The notes under the pieces were generated by a model, which was given only the letters and a program-made list of their open reading frames with translations, ran no database searches and had not been told where the DNA came from. Positions 1-6,780 of a stretch of 9,929 nt of DNA are shown here, piece after piece. Numbering within the stretch: position 1 is the stretch's first letter; each line of letters opens with the position of its first letter. The stretch spans positions 1 through 9,929 of the forward strand of contig CAYJLW010000115.1 of the NCBI GenBank assembly GCA_964370965.1, in the 5' to 3' direction. The translations under genes were made by a program, and so were the position numbers. The DNA comes from CAYJLW01 sp964370965 (lineage in GTDB: Bacteria; Actinomycetota; Acidimicrobiia; UBA2766).

Positions 1-55
1 TCGGTGGGCCGCTCGGGCCCTGCCCCCCGCTCGGTGGGCCGCTCGGGCCCTGCCC
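1..55. repeat. Direct repeat, two 25-bp copies at 30-bp period
   Basis: The bases at 1-25 recur exactly at 31-55, separated by a 5-base spacer (CCCGC). Each copy contains a small hairpin (GGGCC, loop GCTCG, GGCCC). The repeat lies just downstream of the hibernation-factor stop codon on the minus strand, so the hairpins could act in 3' end formation, but there is no T-tract. The position at the very edge of the contig also fits an assembly artefact. The repetition is plain; its meaning is not. Confidence 0.7.
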
Positions 56-56
56 G

Positions 57-842
57 CTACGTCGTGGTCAGGAGCCCGTAGTGGCCGTCGTAGCGCAGGT
101 AGACCACCGCGCCCCGGCCGCTCTCGACGTCCACGAAGAACACGAAGGGCTCGGCGCTCACATCGAGGAGGGCGACGGCGTCGGTCACGCCGACGCGGGG
201 CACGGCCTGCTCCGAGACCACCAACGGCATCACGCAACCGGCCACGGCCCCGGGATCGGGCGTGGGCGCCAGCAGCTCGTAGGCGCCGTCACCGAGGCGG
301 TGGACGACGTTGTCCTCCTCCGTGGTGATGTTCGTGAAGAGGTAGAAGTCGTGGTCGAGCATGTCCATGTCGAACACCGCTTCGTCGGGCGTGGACTCGA
401 CGGCGGCGAAGCTCTTCTGGCGCCTCAGCTCCCGCTCCTCGGGGGGCCGGGGGAAGTGCGAGGGCCGCCGCGTGGGCAGGTCACCGTGGTGCCATTCCCC
501 CGGCTCGGCCTCGCCCTTGCGCTCCCGCTTCGCCCGGCGCCGCTCCGCGAGCTGGCGGAGCTGGCGGCCGAGGCGTTCCTCGAGAAGATCGATCGCCCCC
601 AGCATCGACGCCGCCGCCACGTGGGCACGGATTGCGTGCCCGTTGACGTCGATCGTGGCCTCGGCCACAGCCGGGCGCTGCACGGCCGGGTTCGTCTCCA
701 TCCGCAGCACCACGCGGGCACCGAGGATCGGCCCCTGGGCGAGCTTGGCCACTCTGACGAGCTTCTCCTCGACGTATGCCTTCGCCCGGTCTCCCACGTC
801 CCCGTGAGTGGTGATGCTGGGCTGGGGGAGGGTGTCGCTCAA
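57..842 (-). CDS. Ribosome hibernation promoting factor, RafH/long-HPF type with two C-terminal domains
   Basis: A 261-residue member of the HPF/RaiA (S30AE, formerly sigma-54 modulation) family, which binds the 30S decoding region and shuts ribosomes down in stationary phase or hypoxia. Residues about 9-103 form the N-terminal ribosome-binding domain, ending in a basic helix (RQLAERRRAKRERKG). A Pro/Arg-rich linker follows to about 140. The C-terminal half holds two copies of the S30AE C-terminal domain, about 145-191 (DEAVFDMDMLDHDFYLF) and 210-258 (FFVDVESGRGAVVYLRYDG). Ordinary long HPF has one. A doubled C-terminus is known from mycobacterial RafH/Rv0079, which are of similar length. The start is TTG at 842, chosen because AAGGGA lies 5 nt upstream and the domain begins soon after. 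The gene diverges from the debranching-enzyme gene. Family assignment is firm; RafH-like behaviour is inferred. Confidence 0.92.
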   Translation of the reverse strand: MSDTLPQPSITTHGDVGDRAKAYVEEKLVRVAKLAQGPILGARVVLRMETNPAVQRPAVAEATIDVNGHAIRAHVAAASMLGAIDLLEERLGRQLRQLAERRRAKRERKGEAEPGEWHHGDLPTRRPSHFPRPPEERELRRQKSFAAVESTPDEAVFDMDMLDHDFYLFTNITTEEDNVVHRLGDGAYELLAPTPDPGAVAGCVMPLVVSEQAVPRVGVTDAVALLDVSAEPFVFFVDVESGRGAVVYLRYDGHYGLLTTT

Positions 843-918
843 TGTCGTCCCTTCGTTTGGACCCGTCGTCTCCCGGAATCTCCCCGGCAGTCCGCCCCGG
901 TTTCCTCAGCCGGCGACC

Positions 919-960
919 CGGACAGGTCGAAACAGTACTGCAGTAGTGTCCCAGACCCAC
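919..960. promoter_or_regulatory. Candidate divergent promoter/operator between hpf and the debranching enzyme gene
   Basis: TACTGCAGTA at 936-945 is a perfect palindrome. It extends to a 16-bp near-palindrome at 933-948 with a single mismatched pair. On its right edge TAGTGT (944-949) fits a plus-strand -10 (TANNNT), with CGGACA (919-924) as a weak -35 at 19 bp. On its left edge, the minus strand reads TACTGT (932-937) as a possible -10 for the hibernation gene, without a good -35. The element sits about 90 bp from each start codon. It could be an operator, a double promoter or chance. Confidence 0.3.
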
Positions 961-1034
961 ACGCCACGCATGTGGGGACGCCATCATGCCTCACGACTCA
1001 CCCCAGCGCAGCATCCCGAACCCGGGCCGCGGAA

Positions 1035-3122
1035 ATGCCTGACACGGGCGCGCCGTTCGCCGCGGGCGAGGGAACGCCGCCCTCGCCCCCCGGATCCGGC
1101 GACAACGTCACGCTCGTGTCGGGCACGAGCTTCATCGTGTGCGGCCCCGACGGCGACATCCGTCCGGGGGGCGTGCAGGGCTACTACGCCTCGGACACCC
1201 GCCTCCTGAGCCGCATCGAGCTCCGCGTCAACGGCCACCCGCCGCGCCTCGTCTCCCACAACGAGACCGCTCCCGACACCCTGCGCGCCGTGTCCATCGT
1301 GGGAGACCCCACCGCGGCCCGCCTCCTCGTGGTCCGGGAGCGGTCCGTGAACAGCGAGTTCCGGGAACGCATCGGGATCCACAACCTCGGCGACGAGCCC
1401 GAAGAGGTCCGCCTCGAGCTCGACTTCGGAGCCGACTTCGCGGACCTCTTCGAGGTGAAACGAGGCGCGGTCGCCCGGCGCGGCTTCGTGGGATCCGGCC
1501 CCCTCGACGGAGCGCTCGTCCTGAGCTACGAGCATCGCGGCTTCAGCCGTCGCGTCCGCATCCTGGCCGACCCTCCCGCCGAGATCCTCCGTGACGCCCT
1601 CCGCTTCGACGTCACCGTCCCGGGACACTCGGCATGGGAGGCGACGATCCGGGGGGTTCCCGAGAGCGACGACCACCGCGTCGCCCACGTCCCCCGGCTG
1701 AGCCGGCCCGAGGACGGCGACTGGGCGGCCTCCTTACCGGTGCTGCGCTCCCCCCGGCGCGACCTCGAGGTGGCGTGGCACCGCTCGGGAATCGATCTCG
1801 GCGCCCTCCGGCTCCTCGACAACACGTCCGCCCGCCCGGTCGTGGCCGCCGGCGTCCCGTGGTTCATGGCCCTCTTCGGTCGGGACTCACTCGTCGCCGG
1901 ATGGCAGTCCCTTCCCCTCGGCCCCACGCTCGCCGTGGGGTCGCTGCACGCGCTCGCCACCCGCCAAGGCAGGTGCCACGACACGCGCAGCGAGGAGGCG
2001 CCCGGCAAGATCCTCCACGAGCTGCGCGTGGGCGAAGCCGTCCGGCACGAGAGCGGCTGGGGAGAGCTGTACTACGGCAGCGTCGACGTCACGCCCTTGT
2101 TCGTCATGGCGCTGGCCGAGGCCTGGCGGTGGGGAGCGCCTGAGGAGGACGTCCGCTCGCTCCTCGACGCCGCCGAGGCCGCCGTGGGCTGGGTCCTCGG
2201 CCCCGGCGACCCCGACGGAGACGGCTTTGTCGAGTACGGCGGTACCGACCCGCGCCACGGGCTCGTGAACCAGGGGTGGAAGGACAGCCACGACGGCATC
2301 CGCCATCGCGACGGCGACCTCCCGAAGCCGCCCGTCGCCCTCGTGGAGGTGCAGGGCTACTGCCACGGGGCTCTCCTGGCCCTCTCCGACCTCCGCGAGC
2401 ACTTCGGTACAGGCGATCCCGAGCCCCTGCGAGAGCGGGCAGCCCTGCTCCGGGACGCCATCGACGCCGCCTTCTGGATGGAGGACGAGGAGACGTACGC
2501 AGTCGCCCTCGACGGCGCCAAGGAACAGGTGGGATCCGTGACGTCGAACGCAGCCCACCTCCTCTGGGCGGGCGTCGTCACGAACTCGCGTGCCCGCGCC
2601 GTGGCCGCCCGGCTGATGCAACGTGACTGCGCCACGGGCTTCGGCCTCCGGACGCTCTCCCGGGCGAACGGGGGCTACAACCCGATGAGCTACCACGCGG
2701 GCAGCGTCTGGCCGCACGACACGTCCCTCGCCGTCGCCGGGATGTACCGCTACGGGCTCTCCGAGGAAGGGGGTGCCCTCGCACGAGCCGTTCTCGACGC
2801 CGCCGCCGCGTTCGGAGGCCGTCTCCCCGAGCTCTTCGGTGGGTTCGACAGGAACGACTTCGCCGAGCCCGTCCCCTATCCGACGTCCTGTTCGCCGCAG
2901 GCCTGGGCGGCGGGCACGCCGCTCCTGCTCGTGCGCTCCATGCTCGGTCTCGACCCCGACGTGCCCGCCGGGCGCCTCTCGCTGCGCCCGCGCCTCCCCC
3001 ACGGACTGGAGTTCAAGCTCTCCGGCGTCCGGATCGGCAACGACCGCCTCTCCCTGTACGCCCGGGGCGACGAGGTCGAGATCATCGAGGCCCCGACGAG
3101 GCTCACCGTGCAGGTCACCTGA
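1035..3122 (+). CDS. Amylo-alpha-1,6-glucosidase / glycogen-debranching family protein
   Basis: A 695-residue cytosolic-type protein with no signal peptide. Residues about 25-215 match the bacterial glycogen-debranching N-terminal domain (GTSFIVCGPDGDI, then GYYASDTRLLSRIEL). From about 236 to the end it is an (alpha/alpha)6-barrel of the GDE_C/six-hairpin glycosidase type: PWFMALFGRDSL with D284, SEEAPGKI with E320/E321, YYGSVD ending at D351, QGWKDSHD at 413-420, HAGSVWPHD at 554-562, and PELFGGF with E599 near the C-terminus. The conserved acidic residues are present, so it should be active; the likely role is hydrolysis of alpha-1,6 branches in glycogen-like glucan, though relatives act on other glycosides. 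I chose the ATG at 1035; it has no strong ribosome site, and an in-frame GTG at 972 is an alternative. The frame is open much further upstream, but that part is antisense to the hibernation gene. No other glycogen gene is adjacent. Confidence 0.88.
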   Translation: MPDTGAPFAAGEGTPPSPPGSGDNVTLVSGTSFIVCGPDGDIRPGGVQGYYASDTRLLSRIELRVNGHPPRLVSHNETAPDTLRAVSIVGDPTAARLLVVRERSVNSEFRERIGIHNLGDEPEEVRLELDFGADFADLFEVKRGAVARRGFVGSGPLDGALVLSYEHRGFSRRVRILADPPAEILRDALRFDVTVPGHSAWEATIRGVPESDDHRVAHVPRLSRPEDGDWAASLPVLRSPRRDLEVAWHRSGIDLGALRLLDNTSARPVVAAGVPWFMALFGRDSLVAGWQSLPLGPTLAVGSLHALATRQGRCHDTRSEEAPGKILHELRVGEAVRHESGWGELYYGSVDVTPLFVMALAEAWRWGAPEEDVRSLLDAAEAAVGWVLGPGDPDGDGFVEYGGTDPRHGLVNQGWKDSHDGIRHRDGDLPKPPVALVEVQGYCHGALLALSDLREHFGTGDPEPLRERAALLRDAIDAAFWMEDEETYAVALDGAKEQVGSVTSNAAHLLWAGVVTNSRARAVAARLMQRDCATGFGLRTLSRANGGYNPMSYHAGSVWPHDTSLAVAGMYRYGLSEEGGALARAVLDAAAAFGGRLPELFGGFDRNDFAEPVPYPTSCSPQAWAAGTPLLLVRSMLGLDPDVPAGRLSLRPRLPHGLEFKLSGVRIGNDRLSLYARGDEVEIIEAPTRLTVQVT

Positions 3123-3128
3123 CCGGGC

Positions 3129-3165
3129 CTCACCCGTGCCCGACCGCATCCCCGGGCGGGGTGAG
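3129..3165 (+). terminator. Weak hairpin after the debranching enzyme gene
   Basis: CTCACCC (3129-3135) is complementary to GGGTGAG (3159-3165), starting 7 nt after the stop codon. A competing small stem, CCCC/GGGG (3150-3161), lies inside it. No T-tract follows, so intrinsic termination is doubtful. It may only slow readthrough into the CapA gene. Confidence 0.25.
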
Positions 3166-3203
3166 CGCCGCCGTCGCCGCCGGGGACCCGACCAGCCCTC
3201 GGC

Positions 3204-3209
3204 TACCTT
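3204..3209 (+). promoter_or_regulatory. Possible -10 box for a leaderless capA-family transcript
   Basis: TACCTT fits the actinobacterial TANNNT -10 pattern. It ends 6 nt before the ATG at 3216, so transcription would start at or next to the initiation codon. The region before the ATG has no Shine-Dalgarno sequence, which agrees with a leaderless mRNA. No convincing -35 is seen. Confidence 0.35.
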
Positions 3210-3215
3210 GGCGCC

Positions 3216-4349
3216 ATGCGCGTTCCCCGCGCCGTCCGGCTGGCAATCACGCTCTCGGCGCTCACGCTCCTCGTCGTGGCCGGCGCCTGGCTCCTCACCC
3301 GGGGCGGAGGGAACACCACCGGGGACTCCCCCGCCGGCGAGGCCCGAGCAACGAAGTCCCCGTCGCCGCCGCCCCGGCCGAAGGGAGAGCCGTTCTCGCT
3401 GAGCTGGGTGGGCGACATGATGATCGGCTCTCTCACCCCGTCGCCGCAGCTTCCCCCGAACGACGCCGCCGGGATGTTCTCCGCCGTGGAGTCCCTGCTC
3501 GTCGCGGACCTCGTCACCGGCAACCTCGAGGGCCCCCTCGCCGACAAGGGCCCCGTGAAGTGCGTGAACCGTCCCGACTGCTACACGTTCTCGCAGCCGC
3601 CCCGGTACGCGAGCGTGTACAGGGACGCCGGCTTCCAACTCCTCAACCTCGCCAACAACCACAGCAACGACCGCGGCGAACCGGGCCGCACCTCGACGCT
3701 GCAGGCCCTCGACGGCGTCGACATCAAATACGCGGGCTTCCCCGGCCAGGTCGCCCACCTGGAGGTGAAAGGCAACCGGATCGCCGCCCTGGGCTTCTCG
3801 CACTACACGGCCACCAACCCCCGGGGCGACCTCAACGCCGTCGCGGCCCAGATCCGGGAGGCCGCCGCCGCGAGCGACGTCGTGGTCGTGTTCTTCCACG
3901 GCGGTCTCGAGGGTGCCAAGGGACAGCGCATCTCCCACACGGGCGACCCGGGGGGCGATCTCATCGGCCTCGCCCACACGGCCGTGGACGCCGGCGCCGA
4001 CCTGGTCCTGGGCTCCGGGTCCCACGTGCTGCGGGCGATGGAGGTCTACAAGGGCCGTCTGATCGCCTACAGCCTGGGGAACTTCGCCACCTACGCCATG
4101 TTCTCGCTGAAGGGCCCCACAGCCCAGGGTGGCGTCCTCGTCGCCACTGTGGCACCCGACGGCGCCTTCGTCACCGGCAGGCTCCACGCCACCCACCAAG
4201 TGGGCGAGGGCGTCCCCAAGCCGGGCGGCGACGCCGCCTCCCTCGTGGGCAACCTCTCCAAGGTCGATTTCCCGCAGACCGGCGTGAAAGTCGCTCCCGA
4301 CGGCTCGATCAGCGCCCCCGCCGCCCCTGGCGCCTCACCCTCGGGCTGA
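3216..4349 (+). CDS. CapA family protein (membrane-anchored, metallophosphatase-like)
   Basis: A 377-residue protein of the CapA/PgsA family (PGA_cap, a calcineurin-like metallophosphoesterase fold), associated with poly-gamma-glutamate or other envelope polymers. Residues 9-27 form one hydrophobic segment after a short basic N-terminus, so it is a signal anchor with the rest outside. A Ser/Pro-rich linker reaches about 57. The catalytic-type motifs are in order: GDMMIG with D67, GNLEGP at 102-107, LANNHSND with N148/H149, FFHGGLE with H228, GSGSHVLR with H270, and YSLGNF at 285-290. The usual GxHPH form is altered here (Ser for Pro). Cys117 and Cys122 could pair outside the cell. The C-terminus is a low-complexity Ala/Pro/Ser tail. 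No capBC-like ligase genes are nearby, so polymer synthesis is not supported by context. It ends 9 nt from the convergent kinase gene. Confidence 0.88.
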   Translation: MRVPRAVRLAITLSALTLLVVAGAWLLTRGGGNTTGDSPAGEARATKSPSPPPRPKGEPFSLSWVGDMMIGSLTPSPQLPPNDAAGMFSAVESLLVADLVTGNLEGPLADKGPVKCVNRPDCYTFSQPPRYASVYRDAGFQLLNLANNHSNDRGEPGRTSTLQALDGVDIKYAGFPGQVAHLEVKGNRIAALGFSHYTATNPRGDLNAVAAQIREAAAASDVVVVFFHGGLEGAKGQRISHTGDPGGDLIGLAHTAVDAGADLVLGSGSHVLRAMEVYKGRLIAYSLGNFATYAMFSLKGPTAQGGVLVATVAPDGAFVTGRLHATHQVGEGVPKPGGDAASLVGNLSKVDFPQTGVKVAPDGSISAPAAPGASPSG

Positions 4350-4358
4350 GGGGCCGTC

Positions 4359-5741
4359 CTAAGGGGCAGGCGGGTCGCAGGCCGGGAGGCGAACCTCGAT
4401 GCGCCCGCCCGGCCCCGGCAACGCCCGCACGTCGCCCCCGTGCGATTCCACGGCGGAGCGCACGATCGAGAGACCGAGGCCGGACCCCGGGGCGCCCTTC
4501 GCGTCGGCCGCCCGCCAGAAGCGTTCGAAGACGCGGTCCACGTCCGCCGGTGCGATGCCCGGCCCGTCGTCGAGGACCTCCATCACGACGGTGCCGTCCT
4601 CGCTGCGGGCGCCGACGTCGACACGGCCGTTGCCGTACTTGACGGCGTTCTCGATGAGGTTCCGAACCGCTCCGGCGAGGGAGCCCTCGGATCCCATGAC
4701 CCAGAGGTCGTTCTCGAGGTCGAGACGGATGTCGGCACCGGCGTGAACGGGCTCGGCGGCGATGTCCCGGACCATCTCGTCGAAGTCGAGGGGGCGCGCC
4801 TGGTCCTTCACCCCGGCGTCCTCGCGAGCGAGGGTCGTGAGGCCGGCGACGAGCGTGGCGAGACGCTCCGCTGCTGTCTTCAGGTCGGCAACGGCGTCGG
4901 GGTCGGCACCCGTGCGGGCCAGGTAGTCGACGTTGCCGCGGATCGTCGTGAGCGGCGTGCGGAGCTCATGAGAGGCGTCGGCTACGAGGCGACGCTCGGC
5001 GTCGAGGGAACCCGAGATACGGTCGTAGGCACCCTCGACGCGGTCGAGCATCTCGTTGAAGGTGTCCGTGAGGTTGGCGAGGTCGCGGTCACCGCTCGTG
5101 GGCGCGACCCGCTTGGCGAGGTCGGCGGTCTGGGCGATCTCCTGGGCCGTCTGGGCGAGACGGTGCACGGGGCGCATGGCCGAGCGCGTCACCCAGTAGC
5201 CCAGGAGTCCGGCGATGCCCACGGTGAGGAGAACCTGGATGATGACGAGGAGGACAAGGTCGCGGCGGGTCTCGATGAGGTCGTCGATCGGTCGCCCGAC
5301 GAGGAGCACGCGGCCGTCGCCGATCGAGCGGGCCCGGATCCTGACGTGCTCGCGGCCCACCTTCGCCGTGTACGTCTCGTCCGCACCCCCCTGGCGAGCG
5401 AGCTCGCGCACCGCGGGCGTCGCCGGGAGGTCGGCGGCGTTCACTCCGGTGTAGAGGCTCTCGCCGTCGACGTCGACGATGTCGATCAGGAGGGGCTCCC
5501 CGCCGGCGAGGACGCTGATGAGCCCGGCGACGTCGGTGTCGGAACGCTGCGAGGACGTCGCAAGGCCCGTGAAGAGGGCCGCGAAACCGGCGAACGTGTC
5601 GAGTTGGCTGTCGACGCGCCCCAGGAGGGCCCCGGTGAAGGTGCGGTACTGGATGCCCCCGGCGATCGTGGCGACCACGAGGACGCTCCCGGCCGAGGCG
5701 AGGGCGAGGCGCCAGCGCAGGGGGAGCCAGCGGGAGACCAC
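4359..5741 (-). CDS. Sensor histidine kinase (HAMP, HisKA, HATPase_c)
   Basis: A 460-residue membrane histidine kinase. The first transmembrane helix is at about 11-31, an extracytoplasmic sensor loop of about 130 residues follows (33-160), and the second helix is at about 162-184. A HAMP linker runs from about 185 to 240. HisKA carries the phospho-accepting H258 in DASHELRTPLTTIRGN. The ATPase domain shows the N box NLIENAVKYG (361-370), G1 DDGPGIAP (391-398), the F box FERFW (405-409) and G2 GSGLGLSIV (419-427), so all catalytic boxes are intact. The start is GTG at 5741, with GAGGGAG 5 nt upstream. It begins 2 nt after the regulator's stop codon, so the two genes are translationally coupled. 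The stimulus is not evident: the sensor loop shows no domain I recognise. The nearby CapA and MoxR genes only hint at an envelope signal. Confidence 0.95.
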   Translation of the reverse strand: MVSRWLPLRWRLALASAGSVLVVATIAGGIQYRTFTGALLGRVDSQLDTFAGFAALFTGLATSSQRSDTDVAGLISVLAGGEPLLIDIVDVDGESLYTGVNAADLPATPAVRELARQGGADETYTAKVGREHVRIRARSIGDGRVLLVGRPIDDLIETRRDLVLLVIIQVLLTVGIAGLLGYWVTRSAMRPVHRLAQTAQEIAQTADLAKRVAPTSGDRDLANLTDTFNEMLDRVEGAYDRISGSLDAERRLVADASHELRTPLTTIRGNVDYLARTGADPDAVADLKTAAERLATLVAGLTTLAREDAGVKDQARPLDFDEMVRDIAAEPVHAGADIRLDLENDLWVMGSEGSLAGAVRNLIENAVKYGNGRVDVGARSEDGTVVMEVLDDGPGIAPADVDRVFERFWRAADAKGAPGSGLGLSIVRSAVESHGGDVRALPGPGGRIEVRLPACDPPAP

Positions 5742-5743
5742 GG

Positions 5744-6421
5744 CTACTCCCTCAGGACGTAGCCGACGCCGCGGACGGTGTGGAGGAGCCGTTTCTCGCC
5801 GCCGGCCTCGAGCTTCTTGCGGAGGTAGCCCACGTAGACCTCCAACGTGTTCGAGCCCACCTCGAAGTCGTAGCCCCAGACGTCGGACAGGATGGTGGCC
5901 CGGGTGAGGACCTTGCGGGCGTTCTGGGCGAGGAGGACGAGGAGGTCGTACTCGCGGACGGTGAGGTCGAGGTGGCGATCACCGCGCGTGATGGAACGGC
6001 TCTCGGTGTCGATCGTGAGGTCGGCGAACCTGATCACCGTGGGCAGGACCGTGCCCTTGCGGCGCAGCAGGGCCCGCACACGGGCGAGAAGCTCCTCGGT
6101 GGCGAAAGGCTTCACCAGGTAGTCGTCGGCGCCGGCGTCGAGCCCGGCGACACGGTCGTCGATCTCGTCCCGGGCCGTGAGCATGAGGACGGGGACGTCG
6201 TCGCTGTAGCGGATCCGGCGGCAGATCTCGAAGCCGTCGAGGCCGGGGAGGTTGACGTCGAGGACGACGAGGTCGACGCCGTCGGCGAGCCGGAGGGCAT
6301 CAGCGCCGGTTTCGGCCGTGAGCACCTCGTAGCCCTCGAGGCGCAGGTTGCGCTCCAAGGTGTTGAGGATCTGGGGGTCGTCGTCGACGAGGAGGAGTCG
6401 GGGGCTCATGTCCTCGCTCAT
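5744..6421 (-). CDS. OmpR-family response regulator
   Basis: A 225-residue two-component response regulator and the partner of the kinase just downstream. The receiver domain (about 8-120) has the acidic pocket D13-D15, phospho-acceptor D55 in VVLDVNLPG, T82 in LMLTARD and K104 in LVKPF. The C-terminal winged-helix DNA-binding domain (about 129-224) has the typical LTVREYDLLVLL start and the recognition region up to NTLEVYVGYLRKKL, ending in the VRGVGYVLRE wing. Length and domain order are normal for the OmpR/PhoB group, close to the MtrA/PrrA/MprA-type regulators of actinobacteria. The start is ATG at 6421, with GGAG 11 nt upstream; an in-frame ATG four codons later has poorer spacing. The adjacent 11-bp-period CTCAGG array is probably its own operator, suggesting autoregulation. 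Confidence 0.96.
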   Translation of the reverse strand: MSEDMSPRLLLVDDDPQILNTLERNLRLEGYEVLTAETGADALRLADGVDLVVLDVNLPGLDGFEICRRIRYSDDVPVLMLTARDEIDDRVAGLDAGADDYLVKPFATEELLARVRALLRRKGTVLPTVIRFADLTIDTESRSITRGDRHLDLTVREYDLLVLLAQNARKVLTRATILSDVWGYDFEVGSNTLEVYVGYLRKKLEAGGEKRLLHTVRGVGYVLRE

Positions 6422-6448
6422 AGTGGCAGATTCTCCGTTGCCAACCTG

Positions 6449-6477
6449 AGAATACGCTGGACGGGGGCGGGGATAAT
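6449..6477 (-). promoter_or_regulatory. Candidate promoter of the response regulator operon
   Basis: Read on the minus strand, TATTCT (6449-6454) fits TANNNT. With a 17-bp spacer the -35 position reads ATTATC (6472-6477), a poor match to TTGACA. A weak -35 lying directly against the CTCAGG array fits an activator-dependent promoter. The start site would fall near 6442, giving a leader of about 20 nt that includes the GGAG ribosome site. Confidence 0.4.
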
Positions 6478-6516
6478 CTCAGGTGCTTCTCAGGCTCAGT
6501 TAAGGCGTCACTCAGG
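6478..6516. promoter_or_regulatory. CTCAGG direct-repeat array at 11-bp period (OmpR-type operator)
   Basis: CTCAGG occurs at 6478, 6489 and 6511. The missing step of the series, 6500, holds the degenerate form TTAAGG. All four are in the same orientation at exactly one helical turn (11 bp). An extra CTCAG at 6495 is out of register, and an inverted copy (CTGAG) lies at 6446-6450. Tandem half-sites about 10-11 bp apart are how OmpR/PhoB-family dimers bind DNA. The array lies between the regulator's own promoter and a candidate plus-strand promoter, so it could control both. That the neighbouring regulator binds here is inference. Confidence 0.6.
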
Positions 6517-6525
6517 CAAGATCTG

Positions 6526-6540
6526 TGTAATACTGGAGTC
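6526..6540 (+). promoter_or_regulatory. Candidate plus-strand promoter (-10) of a structured RNA
   Basis: TGTAATACT (6526-6534) reads as an extended -10, a TGN motif followed by AATACT, which matches TATAAT at four of six positions. At 17-bp spacing the -35 site (about 6506-6511) is weak and overlaps the last CTCAGG half-site, so activation by the two-component regulator is conceivable. The start would be near 6541, just before the first hairpin of the predicted RNA. Confidence 0.35.
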
Positions 6541-6596
6541 CCCAATGGGTGTGGCGGATGAGGCTTCCTCCCAAACCTTCGTCCAAGCACCCTTTG

Positions 6597-6630
6597 AAAA
6601 AAACGTTGTGGCGTCCAGCCCGCCGCAACG
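6597..6630 (-). terminator. Terminator-like hairpin on the minus strand
   Basis: Read on the minus strand, the arms 6621-6630 and 6604-6613 pair (one C/A mismatch in ten, 7-nt loop) and are followed at once by seven T (6603-6597). This is the shape of an intrinsic terminator. It would stop minus-strand transcription coming from the moxR side before it reaches the regulator promoter. The same hairpin pairs better in the plus strand, where the mismatch becomes U-G, so it may instead belong to the structured RNA, with an A7 linker before it. Confidence 0.4.
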
Positions 6631-6780
6631 TCAGGGGCTGGAACGGCTCCGGTGAGACAACCCCCACGGTTTCACCGACACGGGCCGTTCCGGCTTTGCT
6701 CCCGGATGAGACCTCCCCACAGCCCGACATCCGAGAGCGAACGGCGGGGGCCCCTCCTCCCAGTCCGGGCCCCCGCCCCC

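Noticed and set aside
81..1034. Open frame extending the debranching enzyme about 318 codons upstream
   Set aside because: It runs antisense through the whole hibernation-factor gene, has no recognisable domain, and the conserved domain begins shortly after the ATG at 1035. It is a GC-rich shadow frame.
1887..4199. Long minus-strand open frame of 770 codons
   Set aside because: It lies opposite two well-supported genes, is dominated by Gly/Ala/Arg/Val/Glu and shows no family motif. High GC leaves antisense frames open.
4330..4354. Hairpin at the capA/kinase convergent junction
   Set aside because: Seven pairs with one mismatch, overlapping the capA stop codon, and no T-tract on either strand. 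Not enough to call a terminator.
6509..6534. Glycine-riboswitch-like string CTCAGGCAA
   Set aside because: Only this fragment resembles the aptamer. The other conserved parts are absent, and the string is one member of the CTCAGG operator array.
6634..6650. GGCTGGAACGGC looks vaguely like a T-box antiterminator core
   Set aside because: The conserved T-box bulge sequence and Specifier elements are missing and the downstream gene is not linked to aminoacylation.
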